NCBI GenBank assembly: GCA_028279515.1
Contig: JANQNQ010000014.1
Location: 1 to 64,000, forward strand
DNA from: Flavobacteriaceae bacterium
GTDB lineage: Bacteria > Bacteroidota > Bacteroidia > Flavobacteriales > Flavobacteriaceae
Direction of reading: 5' to 3'
Length of the DNA stretch: 64,000 nucleotides
Shown here: piece after piece, positions 19,119 to 26,398 of the stretch
How positions within the stretch are numbered: position 1 is the stretch's first letter
Layout: each line of letters begins with the position of its first letter
Notes under the pieces: generated by a model
Database searches by the model: none
What the model was told of the DNA's origin: nothing
Seen by the model: the letters and a program-made list of their open reading frames with translations, nothing else
Translations under genes and position numbers: made by a program

Positions 19119-19205
19119 TCACTCGGTATCCCTCACCGTAATAATCAGTTTATTCTTTTCTTGCTCTATCGCCATTTGGAGTCGGGTTTTCGGGATAGTG
19201 AACAT
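19119..19205 (-). pseudogene. Possible 28-codon remnant
   Basis: A 28-codon frame (MFTIPKTRLQMAIEQEKNKL, ending TVRDTE) lies in an otherwise empty 209-bp gap. It reads on from the same frame as the stop of the lipoprotein gene at 19248. It looks protein-like, but it could be chance. Confidence 0.2.
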
Positions 19206-19247
19206 GGGTAAATTGTAGGGGTTGGGTGTTTCTGTTAGTAGTAGTTT

Positions 19248-19796
19248 TCACTTTTTTAATTCCTCAATTTTATTTTTAGCTTCTAAGAAATTTGATTCGA
19301 TTTTTTCTAAATCTTTAATGAACAATGTATTATCAGAGCCATATTTTTCAAGTTTAATGTACCAAGTAGCTTTTCCTTTGCTGACAAAGTAACCTAACTG
19401 GAACCCATCTTCAGTTATGAATTTATTTTCCAAATAGTCAGGGCTAGTAGCTATATCGTTATCAACTTCCGATTTCAAACTATTAAATGCCTTGATTACT
19501 TCAACTAAATCTGAATATTCAATAAATGCCGTTGAACTACTATATTTTCCTGGTTTTTCAATTTGGTAAAAATACCTCACATTATTTCCGCTATTTATTT
19601 TTCTAACTCTAGTTTTCGCAACTGCATATGAAGACTTTAAATTACTTAATTTAGAATCTGTAAACTTCGTAATCACTCCTGTTTTTGATGCAAAAGATTC
19701 CATTTTTGTTTTTTCTTTTTCAGACCCTTTTTTTATGTCCTGAGAAAAAGTGCAGGAAGTAATTAATAGTGTAAGAATTGTTAGTATTTTTTTCAT
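19248..19796 (-). CDS. Hypothetical lipoprotein
   Basis: 182 residues. The signal (MKKILTILTLLITSCTFSQ) carries the lipobox LITSC. The mature protein is helical and charged, with KTRVRKINSGNNVRYFYQIE and WYIKLEKYGSDNTLFIKDLE, and ends in a coiled lysine/glutamate tail. It is visibly more AT-rich than the core genes to the right. I recognise no family. Exported and lipid-anchored by prediction. Confidence 0.65.
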   Translation of the reverse strand: MKKILTILTLLITSCTFSQDIKKGSEKEKTKMESFASKTGVITKFTDSKLSNLKSSYAVAKTRVRKINSGNNVRYFYQIEKPGKYSSSTAFIEYSDLVEVIKAFNSLKSEVDNDIATSPDYLENKFITEDGFQLGYFVSKGKATWYIKLEKYGSDNTLFIKDLEKIESNFLEAKNKIEELKK

Positions 19797-19953
19797 TTCT
19801 TAGTTTTTCAATTATTGGTTCAAATTACACTCAACTCGTTTATATAAACAATCAAATCAGTTATAAAACAGGTTACTTTTAGTTTTGGTCAACAAGTTAC
19901 CAACTCCTCTTAAGATCAGGTTACGTGAATCCGTAATTGTCTACTAAACAACC

Positions 19954-20679
19954 CTACTCATAGGTATCACATATATGGTTCTTTATCATATGTTTTGTGA
20001 TTTTTTTAAGGGTTTTACCCGTCTCGGGATGTAGCCCAAAATCTGTAAAATACTCTAACTCTTTTTTAGCATTCTTTCCATACCATAAATTTTCACTCCC
20101 ATCTACTTTGAAAAATTCCGTAGAACAATCTGGCGTAATTTTTCTGAAGCGTTCTATTCTATCTTTTTTGTACAATTTAAGCTCACTCACATCATATTGC
20201 TCCAAATCGAATTTCACCTCTACATAATGATCATTTTCCCATACCATATAGCGTTGCTTGGTAATCTGACCGTATAAGAAAACCAATAACAATAAAGTAG
20301 TAACTATTGAAATTGAGATCTTGTTTTTCCTAATAAAAATTTTAATCGTTTCGCCAATACTTTTCGTTTCTTCATTTTGAGTGATTTCTTCTTCCTCGGG
20401 ACTCGTAATTTCATTATTTCTTGAAACAAAGTCTTCATAATTTTCATAGTCAATATATTCTGAAAGCTTGTTCAATAAATCGGCGCTCGGATTATTTGTA
20501 ATGTCAGGATCATCATCTATATATTTCTCATAGTAACGTACAAAAGTGATTCGATTAACTGAGAATCTTAAGTCATCAACAAAAACTCTTTCAAGATGTA
20601 CAGAAAGTCCATGCTTGGTAGAGTTCCCAGTTTGAGTTTTAGCCTTTTTAAAGACCTCTTGAAACAATAGTTTTTTCAT
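19954..20679 (-). CDS. Single-pass membrane protein, hypothetical
   Basis: 241 residues. The cytoplasmic N-terminal part (about 1-90) includes FSVNRITFVRYYEKYIDDD and LNKLSEYIDYENYEDFV, a helical pattern I have seen in flavobacterial membrane proteins of unknown role. An acidic linker, one transmembrane helix (ISISIVTTLLLLVFLYG) and a periplasmic C-terminal domain with two Cys follow. Possibly a sensor-type protein, since the N-terminal part resembles a protein-interaction module. It faces away from the lipopeptide/histidine-kinase locus and so shares the intergenic region with it. Confidence 0.6.
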   Translation of the reverse strand: MKKLLFQEVFKKAKTQTGNSTKHGLSVHLERVFVDDLRFSVNRITFVRYYEKYIDDDPDITNNPSADLLNKLSEYIDYENYEDFVSRNNEITSPEEEEITQNEETKSIGETIKIFIRKNKISISIVTTLLLLVFLYGQITKQRYMVWENDHYVEVKFDLEQYDVSELKLYKKDRIERFRKITPDCSTEFFKVDGSENLWYGKNAKKELEYFTDFGLHPETGKTLKKITKHMIKNHICDTYE

Positions 20680-20902
20680 AATAGTGATAGTTAAGGTTCA
20701 AAATATACTGTTCGTTTTGACATTATCATCAACAAATCACCAACATATATGTCTGTACATTTTTGATGACTTATTGCATACTATGTGTTTAACCTCTCCT
20801 TTGTTTTTCAACCTTTCTTTACACCAGAATTGATTACCGCCTTACGTACTATAAGGCTAGTACATTTCAATTCGCTCACTGGAGCTGCAACGCCAATCGC
20901 TG

Positions 20903-21021
20903 TTTTTGGGAAGTAATGACAGCCTTTGGTTCTGCACTCCAAACTTCCCAAAAAGAGAGACGTCTCTTCACTTTTTAGCGTGTTGCTAAGCAGGCAACAA
21001 AGTCCTCCGAGAATTCTCGGA
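20903..21021 (+). promoter_or_regulatory. Structured leader with clustered inverted repeats
   Basis: Four foldable elements lie in 120 bp upstream of the lipopeptide gene. They are a perfect 12-bp inverted repeat (TTTTTGGGAAGT at 20903-20914, ACTTCCCAAAAA at 20943-20954); a 12-bp palindrome AGAGACGTCTCT (20956-20967); a TGTTGC/GCAACA hairpin (20981-20999); and a perfect 16-bp palindrome TCCGAGAATTCTCGGA (21006-21021). No T-run follows, so these are not terminators. They may form a structured 5' leader or protein-binding sites. The rest of the 375-bp gap (20680-20902) shows nothing else clear. Confidence 0.6.
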
Positions 21022-21054
21022 CAGCAACTCTATTGTCAATTTAAATCGAATAAA

Positions 21055-21234
21055 ATGAAAAAATTATTTTTGATTATACTTACGGGACTCCTCAATTTCG
21101 GGTTCTTTTCATGTACGCCAGAGACCTTGGCAGACGAAGTAATAACTCCACAAGCATGTTGTGGTGAAGATGGAGAGCTTCCGCCTCCACCACCGCCTCC
21201 ACCACCAAGTGAAGATGATGTGACCGGAGGGTAA
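21055..21234 (+). CDS. Proline-rich small lipopeptide, 59 aa
   Basis: 59 residues from ATG 21055; an open frame extends upstream to 20926, but it crosses the hairpin leader. The N-terminus is a signal ending in the lipobox-like FFSC, with acylation expected at Cys20. The mature 40 residues are TPETLADEV..., an adjacent Cys-Cys pair (35-36), acidic EDGE, nine consecutive prolines (43-51) and an acidic tail ending VTGG. No known family. It lies 33 bp before a TPR histidine kinase and is followed directly by a terminator, so it should be the most abundant product of the transcript. Inference: an exported ligand or periplasmic partner for that kinase. Confidence 0.7.
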   Translation: MKKLFLIILTGLLNFGFFSCTPETLADEVITPQACCGEDGELPPPPPPPPPSEDDVTGG

Positions 21235-21261
21235 TGAGGACTAAAAAATAGTCCGTAATTT

Positions 21262-21302
21262 AGAGGAATGAAACCAACCAAAACTTCATTCCTCTTTTTT
21301 TT
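21262..21302 (+). terminator. Terminator overlapping histidine kinase start
   Basis: AGAGGAATGAA (21262-21272) pairs perfectly with TTCATTCCTCT (21285-21295) across a 12-nt loop, followed by eight T (21295-21302). The kinase start codon ATG (21268-21270) lies in the left arm, and the T-run encodes Phe-Leu codons of its signal peptide. An upstream GGACTA/TAGTCC hairpin (21238-21254) abuts it. It would stop most transcripts after the lipopeptide gene. Confidence 0.7.
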
Positions 21303-22932
21303 GGTCTGTCTTTTCTTCTTTCTGGGCAGTTCAAATAGCTTTAGCCAAACTGCTAATGATAGCTTAAGCTATTATATGGACTTTGTTGTGAAACCACAAA
21401 ATGCCAACAATATAGGAAAGGCAAACAAATATTTTGAAGACAGGTACAGAACTTCACTTGCTCAAAATGACACACTTAACATGGCGCATAGTTTATATTA
21501 TCTATCTAGTATTGAATTTAAAAAAGGAGGATTAGATGAAAGTGAAAAAAGAGCGGTCAATGCTTTAGAATTATTGAATAGCTTTAAGAAAAGACGGGAT
21601 TACACCAATACATTAAAGAAAAGTATTTTTAATATACTCGGTATCGTATATAGAAAGAAAAGAAGTAAGCTTAGAGCCATTGACTTATATAAAAGCTCAT
21701 TTGAGTTAGCCGAAACCGCTAAAGATTCTGCTACTATTCTCAACAATATTTCTAATGTATACGAAGAACATAATGAACTGTCAAACTCTGCAGCAGAGCT
21801 AACAAAAGCACGTAAAATGATTCCTAGAATTAAAGATACACTTACAAGAGCTTTAATTCTTGACAATTTAGGTGTCATTTATTCCAAATTAGGTTATCAC
21901 AGTAAAGGTTTAGATTTAATTGACGAAGCCCTGAATTTGAGAAAACACGTAAGGGATTCCTCAACAATTTACACCAGTCTTGCAAGTCTATCAAAACATT
22001 ACAACCGTATTAATGATAAGGTTGGTGCAAGAAAACATGCTCTTCAAGCTCTAAATATAGCTGACCGACTTAATCTACCTGCATATAGGTTAAACGCCCT
22101 AAAATTATTAACAGCGGCGAGTCATGACGAATATGCTGCAGAATACGAAAAACTAAAAGATAGTTTGGATTTTATCAATGATGTTTCCAATAGTGAATGG
22201 GCTTTGCTTGATTATGAATATGTCGAAAATAAAAGACTCACAGCTGAAAACAAATTAAAAATTTCGGAAGAACGAAACATGAAGCTATTTTACCTATTAA
22301 TTGCTATCATAGTAACATCCATTTCCATTATAATCTTCTTTGCTCAAAGAGTAAAGCATAGAAAAGAAAAACTTCACGAAGTCTACAAGACAGAAACGCG
22401 TATCTCAAGAAAAGTGCATGACGAAGTTGCCAATGACCTTTATAATGTGATGACCAAAATTCAGGGCAAAGTCAGTGAACCCGAAATGGTCCTTGACGAT
22501 TTAGACCAAATCTATACCAAAACTAGAGATATTTCTAAAGAAAATAGTACACTAGAAGTCAATGAAAATTTTGATGAGCTTCTTAAAGATTTGCTCTTAA
22601 GTTATAATGATGAGAAAGTGAATGTGTTTTCAAAAGGGCTTTCTTCTATTAATTGGCCAAATATTAGTGTCTTTAAGAAAACTGCCATCTATAGAGTGCT
22701 TCAAGAGCTTATGACTAACATGCGTAAGCATAGTGAAGCCAGTGTAGCTGTAATCAGCTTTAGTTCCTCTAACCGAAAGACCATTATTGATTACAAGGAC
22801 AATGGAAAGGGATGTGAGATAAAAAAAGCCTCTGGATTGTCTAATACGGAAACCCGTATCTCTTCTGTGAACGGAACGATTATTTTTGACTCTAAACCCA
22901 ACAAGGGTTTTCATGCGAAAATAATTGTGTAG
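21268..22932 (+). CDS. TPR-containing sensor histidine kinase
   Basis: 554 residues: a signal peptide (about 1-27), then a periplasmic helical region with TPR-like repeats (about 35-300), one transmembrane helix (about 337-358), a dimerisation/phosphoacceptor segment ISRKVHDEVANDLY with His384, and a GHKL ATPase with an N-box (LQELMTNMRKHSEA) and G-box (DNGKGCEI). This is the NarX/DesK-like kinase layout with a TPR sensor domain, common in Flavobacteriia. The response regulator follows one base after the stop, so the two are translated together. The start codon lies inside the terminator hairpin at 21262-21302. The preceding lipopeptide is a candidate ligand, by position only. Confidence 0.9.
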   Translation: MKPTKTSFLFFLVCLFFFLGSSNSFSQTANDSLSYYMDFVVKPQNANNIGKANKYFEDRYRTSLAQNDTLNMAHSLYYLSSIEFKKGGLDESEKRAVNALELLNSFKKRRDYTNTLKKSIFNILGIVYRKKRSKLRAIDLYKSSFELAETAKDSATILNNISNVYEEHNELSNSAAELTKARKMIPRIKDTLTRALILDNLGVIYSKLGYHSKGLDLIDEALNLRKHVRDSSTIYTSLASLSKHYNRINDKVGARKHALQALNIADRLNLPAYRLNALKLLTAASHDEYAAEYEKLKDSLDFINDVSNSEWALLDYEYVENKRLTAENKLKISEERNMKLFYLLIAIIVTSISIIIFFAQRVKHRKEKLHEVYKTETRISRKVHDEVANDLYNVMTKIQGKVSEPEMVLDDLDQIYTKTRDISKENSTLEVNENFDELLKDLLLSYNDEKVNVFSKGLSSINWPNISVFKKTAIYRVLQELMTNMRKHSEASVAVISFSSSNRKTIIDYKDNGKGCEIKKASGLSNTETRISSVNGTIIFDSKPNKGFHAKIIV

Positions 22933-22933
22933 T

Positions 22934-23599
22934 ATGTTCAAAAAAGTTCTTCTCGTAGACGATTTAACAAGTATCAACGAAGGCGTTGTGGCCACTTTAC
23001 AAAATTTGGGAATTACCGATTACTCCCAAGTACTCTATTGTGATGATGCGCATCTAAAAATAAAAAGAGCATTTAAGGACAAAGTCCCTTATGACCTTTT
23101 AATCACTGATCTTTTTTTTAAGCCTGACTATAGAGAGCAACGATTAATTTCTGGAGAAGATCTTGTAACTGCTCTAAAAAAAGAGTTTCCTAAACTCAAA
23201 GTCATTGTATATTCGGTGGACGACCGTCTACAAATGGTAAGGAACCTAGTCCACAAGTCAGGAGCAGATGCTTTTGTCTGTAAAGGGCGCCAAGGTCTAA
23301 TGGAGTTAGAGGAAGCTATTCAATCCGTTTTTAACGATAACTTATATCTTTCTCCTCAAATAGCGAAAGCACTTACCAACAAACAAGATCTAGAAATCAC
23401 TGATTATGATATGGAGTTGCTCAGGCTTCTTTCTTTTGGGCATTCTAAATACTACATAAGCGACTTCTTTAAAGAAAAAGGCATCTCCCCAAACAGTGTA
23501 AGCTCCATTGAAAAACGGCAAAATAGACTTCTTGTTAAATTCAAAGCGACCAACGCCATTCACCTCATCAGCATAGTCAAAGATCTAGGTGTTATTTAA
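22934..23599 (+). CDS. Response regulator with C-terminal HTH
   Basis: 221 residues from ATG 22934, one base after the kinase stop codon; an upstream in-frame ATG at 22925 would overlap the kinase. The receiver domain shows the acidic pair Asp9-Asp10 (LLVDD), phosphoacceptor Asp59 (LLITDLFF) and a following VIYSVDD strand. The C-terminal about 65 residues carry a LuxR-like helix-turn-helix (ISDFFKEKGISPNSVSSIEK) that is divergent from the canonical family. Partner of the TPR histidine kinase. Target genes are unknown; the run at 23.7-27.7 kb on the same strand is the obvious candidate. Confidence 0.85.
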   Translation: MFKKVLLVDDLTSINEGVVATLQNLGITDYSQVLYCDDAHLKIKRAFKDKVPYDLLITDLFFKPDYREQRLISGEDLVTALKKEFPKLKVIVYSVDDRLQMVRNLVHKSGADAFVCKGRQGLMELEEAIQSVFNDNLYLSPQIAKALTNKQDLEITDYDMELLRLLSFGHSKYYISDFFKEKGISPNSVSSIEKRQNRLLVKFKATNAIHLISIVKDLGVI

Positions 23600-23697
23600 C
23601 TTCTTCCTCTATTTTTTTCTGCTTTGTTATGGGGTGCCGTAAGGAACTATGTTACGACCATTTTATGTTTGTCTAAAATCATTTAAAATTTTATTCA

Positions 23698-23880
23698 ATG
23701 GGAAACGCAAAGTTCATTATTAAAAAAAGACTGAACGGAGAGTATATGTTTAACTTAAAAGCTGGCAATGGTGAAATCATTGCCACAAGTGAAGGATACG
23801 CTTCCAAACAAAGTTGCAAAAATGGGATTCAATCTGTGAAGGACAATGCTCCAGATGCTGAAATAGAAGACCAAACCTAA
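23698..23880 (+). CDS. DUF1508 (YegP-like) protein
   Basis: 60 residues, a single DUF1508 unit: GNAKFIIKKRLNGEYMFNLK, then NGEIIATSEGYASKQSC and NGIQSVKDNAPDAEI. The family's typical ending, I-x-SVk-x-NApdA-x-i-x-D, is present. Such proteins often have one to several tandem copies; here there is one. They are small cytoplasmic proteins, possibly stress-linked; the biochemical role is unknown. It is followed by its own terminator at 23907, so it is probably a separate transcript. Confidence 0.85.
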   Translation: MGNAKFIIKKRLNGEYMFNLKAGNGEIIATSEGYASKQSCKNGIQSVKDNAPDAEIEDQT

Positions 23881-23906
23881 ACAATTCTTCGTTCTAAAAA
23901 TTACAG

Positions 23907-23940
23907 AACCTTACGGGATGCCGTAAGGTTTTGGTTTTTA
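23907..23940 (+). terminator. Intrinsic terminator after DUF1508 gene
   Basis: AACCTTACGG pairs perfectly with CCGTAAGGTT around GATG, followed by a T-rich tail. It lies 26 bp after the stop codon at 23880. Confidence 0.8.
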
Positions 23941-23985
23941 GTGAGGTTAAGTTTGACACATTAATCTTAAAAACCAAAAACTATC

Positions 23986-24135
23986 ATGGCTGTAAAAAAC
24001 ATAGAAACCGGAGAAGTCCACCGAGGACGCAAAGGAGGAAACACGGGATGTGGATTTGATACAAACGAACATCCAGATCACTGGGTAAATACGAATGAAA
24101 GTATTACCTGTGATCGATATGGGTGCAATAACTAA
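23986..24135 (+). CDS. Cys/His-containing micro-protein, 49 aa
   Basis: 49 residues, MAVKNIETGEVHRGRKGG... ending TCDRYGCNN, with three cysteines and two histidines (TGCGFDTNEHPDHW; ITCDRYGC). No signal peptide. The spacing suggests a small metal-binding fold, but I recognise no family. It is 20 bp before the DUF4236 gene and starts just after the DUF1508 terminator, so it is likely the first gene of the seven-gene run to 27670. Coding status rests on composition and position. Confidence 0.6.
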   Translation: MAVKNIETGEVHRGRKGGNTGCGFDTNEHPDHWVNTNESITCDRYGCNN

Positions 24136-24155
24136 TCGATGCTAATTTTCGTGAA

Positions 24156-24419
24156 ATGAGTTTTCGCTTTTTAAAGAGGATAAAGCTGGGAAAGAATTTA
24201 GGTGTCACCATCAGTAAATCTGGAGTCACTCCCAGTTATCGAACCAAAAGGGGCTCTCTGAGTTCCAAGGGTTATTCCATAAGAACTGGTATTCCAGGAC
24301 TGTCTTACAGAAAGACATTTTCAAAGTCAAAAAAAGGAGGATGTGCACTGGTGTTCCTATTCATCATATCAACAACTTTCTTATTGTTAATTAAACTACA
24401 TCTCAAAAATGTCATATAG
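24156..24419 (+). CDS. DUF4236 membrane protein
   Basis: 87 residues. The N-terminal half is a DUF4236 unit: FRFLKRIKLGKNLGVTISKS, then GVTPSYRTKRGSLSSKGYS and TGIPGLSYRKT. A lysine-rich hinge with KKGGC and one hydrophobic helix (ALVFLFIISTTFLLLI) follow. The family is a small basic beta domain found near stress and surface genes; its role is unknown. The stop codon overlaps the start of the Excalibur gene by 11 bp, showing translational coupling in one operon. Confidence 0.85.
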   Translation: MSFRFLKRIKLGKNLGVTISKSGVTPSYRTKRGSLSSKGYSIRTGIPGLSYRKTFSKSKKGGCALVFLFIISTTFLLLIKLHLKNVI

Positions 24420-24717
24420 AAAAGGGTACTTCAAAAAGGACGGAACGTACGTGAAAGGTCATTATGTTACTCCGAAACGCAAGTATAAACCTCGGAAAAC
24501 AAGTAAGGGCGGATGCATCATTTTGATTCTCATCTCTCTCTCGTTGGTTAGCATTATTTCATGCTCTGATACGTCAGATGATGATTGCCCTACTAGAACT
24601 TGTTCTGATTTTTCATCACAAGCAGAGGCTCAGTCCACCTTTGATGCTGATATCAGTTGTTATAGAAATCTTGATGCCGACAACGACGGCATCGCCTGTG
24701 AAAATTTATCAAACTAA
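24409..24717 (+). CDS. Excalibur domain membrane protein
   Basis: 102 residues. A basic N-terminal segment with KKDGTYVKGHY (a short motif often seen next to Excalibur domains) is followed by KGGC, a hydrophobic helix (IILILISLSLVSIISC) and a C-terminal Excalibur calcium-binding domain (CSDFSSQAEAQSTFDAD... CYRNLDADNDGIACE) with Asp89/91/93 and the usual Cys pair. The domain should face the periplasm. It overlaps the DUF4236 gene and lies 5 bp before the TerB-like gene. Its KGGC-helix junction is like that of DUF4236, so both may use the same anchor style. Confidence 0.85.
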   Translation: MSYRKGYFKKDGTYVKGHYVTPKRKYKPRKTSKGGCIILILISLSLVSIISCSDTSDDDCPTRTCSDFSSQAEAQSTFDADISCYRNLDADNDGIACENLSN

Positions 24718-24722
24718 CTTCT

Positions 24723-25136
24723 ATGGAGAATTCAAAAATTACAACAGAATTGAAAAGTCATTTCCTAAGGTTGTACCAAATGGCCTTTTCTGACGATAAC
24801 TTTGATGTTCTCGAAATGCAAATGCTATACAAGTTTGCTGAAGAAAGAGGTGTCAAAGCAGACGAGCTAAACGACATTCTTCTCAACCCCACTTCTCATG
24901 AAGTAACTATTCCTGAAACATTAGAGGGACGGTTAGACTACCTCTATGATCTTGCCATAATGATCTGGGCAGATGAAATCGTAACAGTAGATGAGAAAAA
25001 CACATTGAAAAAGTACTGTCTAAAGTTTGGTTTTCTTGAAGAGAACATTGAAGAACTATCTGAATTTCTTCTAAGTAGAGCTAAGGAAAATGTTTCAAAG
25101 CAAGAATTGATCAACGAAATAAACAATGCCCTATGA
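24723..25136 (+). CDS. TerB-like protein
   Basis: 137 residues, all-helical, no signal peptide. Two similar acidic helical halves contain LYQMAFSDDNFDVLEMQMLY and LYDLAIMIWADEIVTVDEKN, the TerB-type pattern (acidic loop followed by a conserved Trp-Ala-Asp and a Glu further on). TerB proteins are cytoplasmic, metal-linked partners in Ter stress systems and other envelope-associated networks. The gene ends in a 4-bp ATGA overlap with the coiled-coil membrane protein gene, so the two proteins are made together and may interact. Confidence 0.75.
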   Translation: MENSKITTELKSHFLRLYQMAFSDDNFDVLEMQMLYKFAEERGVKADELNDILLNPTSHEVTIPETLEGRLDYLYDLAIMIWADEIVTVDEKNTLKKYCLKFGFLEENIEELSEFLLSRAKENVSKQELINEINNAL

Positions 25137-26395
25137 ATACACTAAAGAGAATTTTCGCTTTAAAAAATGACACCTCTAAAACTGCTGATAAGCTACCTGA
25201 AGAGGACACCAAAAAAATCAAACTTACTTTTTTTGAAAGCGGTTACGGTTCTTCTAAACAAGCACAAGGCAATCACATGGTATTCAGGGCTTGTTTAGAA
25301 GATGTTTACATGGACTATAAAGGTAAATGCCGAAAAGACAAAGAGCTTCAAAAAGAGCTTAACAAACCTTATCGAGAGGAAAAAGGAAAACAAGAAATAG
25401 AGCTCAAAAAAAGAAAAACGGCCAAAGCACTGCTGGAAGAATCCATAAAAAAAGATGAAGAAAAAATACTAAAGTTTAAGAACGACATAGTTGAAGTAAG
25501 AAGAAATCCCGAAGCGTATGGACTAGAGGTAGATAAAAAACCTAAGGCCCAATTTTATCTAGGTTTAATTGTTCTTATCCCAATCACATTCTACTTGCTC
25601 GTTTTTTATATTTCTGCGTCCTTTTCAGCCTTCTTTAAGAACTTTGACTCTAATGAATTGACAGCCGCAATCTTTGACGGTCATGCCTTATCAAAGGCTA
25701 TAGAAGACGGATGGTTAGAAGGTGTGTTTGTTGCTACCATACCTTTTGCATTTATGGGTTTAGGTTACTTGATCCACATGTTTCAAAAACACAGAGGTTG
25801 GCTTCCCAATTTAAAAATCGCCACCTTATTTGTCATTACGTTTATTTTCGATGCCATTCTTGCATATCAAATAGAAAAGAAAATCTACGACATAGAAAAA
25901 ACACTAAACTCGCCTCCCTTTGATATTAAAATCGCTTTCACTAGCGCTGAGTTCTGGGGAATCATCTTTGCAGGGTTTGTTGTATATGTGATTTGGGGAT
26001 TGGTGTTCGATTTTATAATGAAGGAGTATGACAATTTCGACAAGATCAAGTCTTTCATAAGAACGAAAAAAGATGATATCAAAAATTGCGAACTAAACAT
26101 TTCCAAACTCCTCAAAAAACTGAATCCGCTTAAAGAAGAAATTGCTGGAATCCAGGCAAAGATTGATGATCTTCAAAGAATTATAGATGGTTTTATTTTT
26201 TCAAACAAACATTATCTGACCTATCATACAGAGTACGTAAAAGGATGGTATTTAGCCATAACAGACAATTTTGATGGTCTTGAACGGAGAAACGAATTGC
26301 TATCGCTTTGCAAGGATGAAGAAGCCAAACATCTAGAAAAGCATACAGTTAATAATGAAGATTACGAAGGAAGACTATATAAACTAACCAACTAG
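25133..26395 (+). CDS. Coiled-coil multi-pass membrane protein
   Basis: 420 residues. A short soluble N-terminus with a conserved-looking FFESGYGSSKQAQGNHMVFR is followed by a long charged helix (about 75-135), then about four membrane segments (FYLGLIVLIPITFYLLVFYI; VATIPFAFMGLGYLIHMF; IATLFVITFIFDAILAY; FWGIIFAGFVVYVIWGLVF) and a second coiled coil (about 300-350). No enzyme motif. The coils at both ends flank the membrane core. Overlaps the TerB-like gene by 4 bp and lies 3 bp before the vWA lipoprotein gene, so it looks like the membrane hub of a three-protein complex. Family unknown. Confidence 0.75.
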   Translation: MNTLKRIFALKNDTSKTADKLPEEDTKKIKLTFFESGYGSSKQAQGNHMVFRACLEDVYMDYKGKCRKDKELQKELNKPYREEKGKQEIELKKRKTAKALLEESIKKDEEKILKFKNDIVEVRRNPEAYGLEVDKKPKAQFYLGLIVLIPITFYLLVFYISASFSAFFKNFDSNELTAAIFDGHALSKAIEDGWLEGVFVATIPFAFMGLGYLIHMFQKHRGWLPNLKIATLFVITFIFDAILAYQIEKKIYDIEKTLNSPPFDIKIAFTSAEFWGIIFAGFVVYVIWGLVFDFIMKEYDNFDKIKSFIRTKKDDIKNCELNISKLLKKLNPLKEEIAGIQAKIDDLQRIIDGFIFSNKHYLTYHTEYVKGWYLAITDNFDGLERRNELLSLCKDEEAKHLEKHTVNNEDYEGRLYKLTN

Positions 26396-26398
26396 GTC

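Noticed and set aside
21036-21281. Minus-strand ORF with a glycine run
   Set aside because: Antisense of the proline-rich lipopeptide, without signal or start context.
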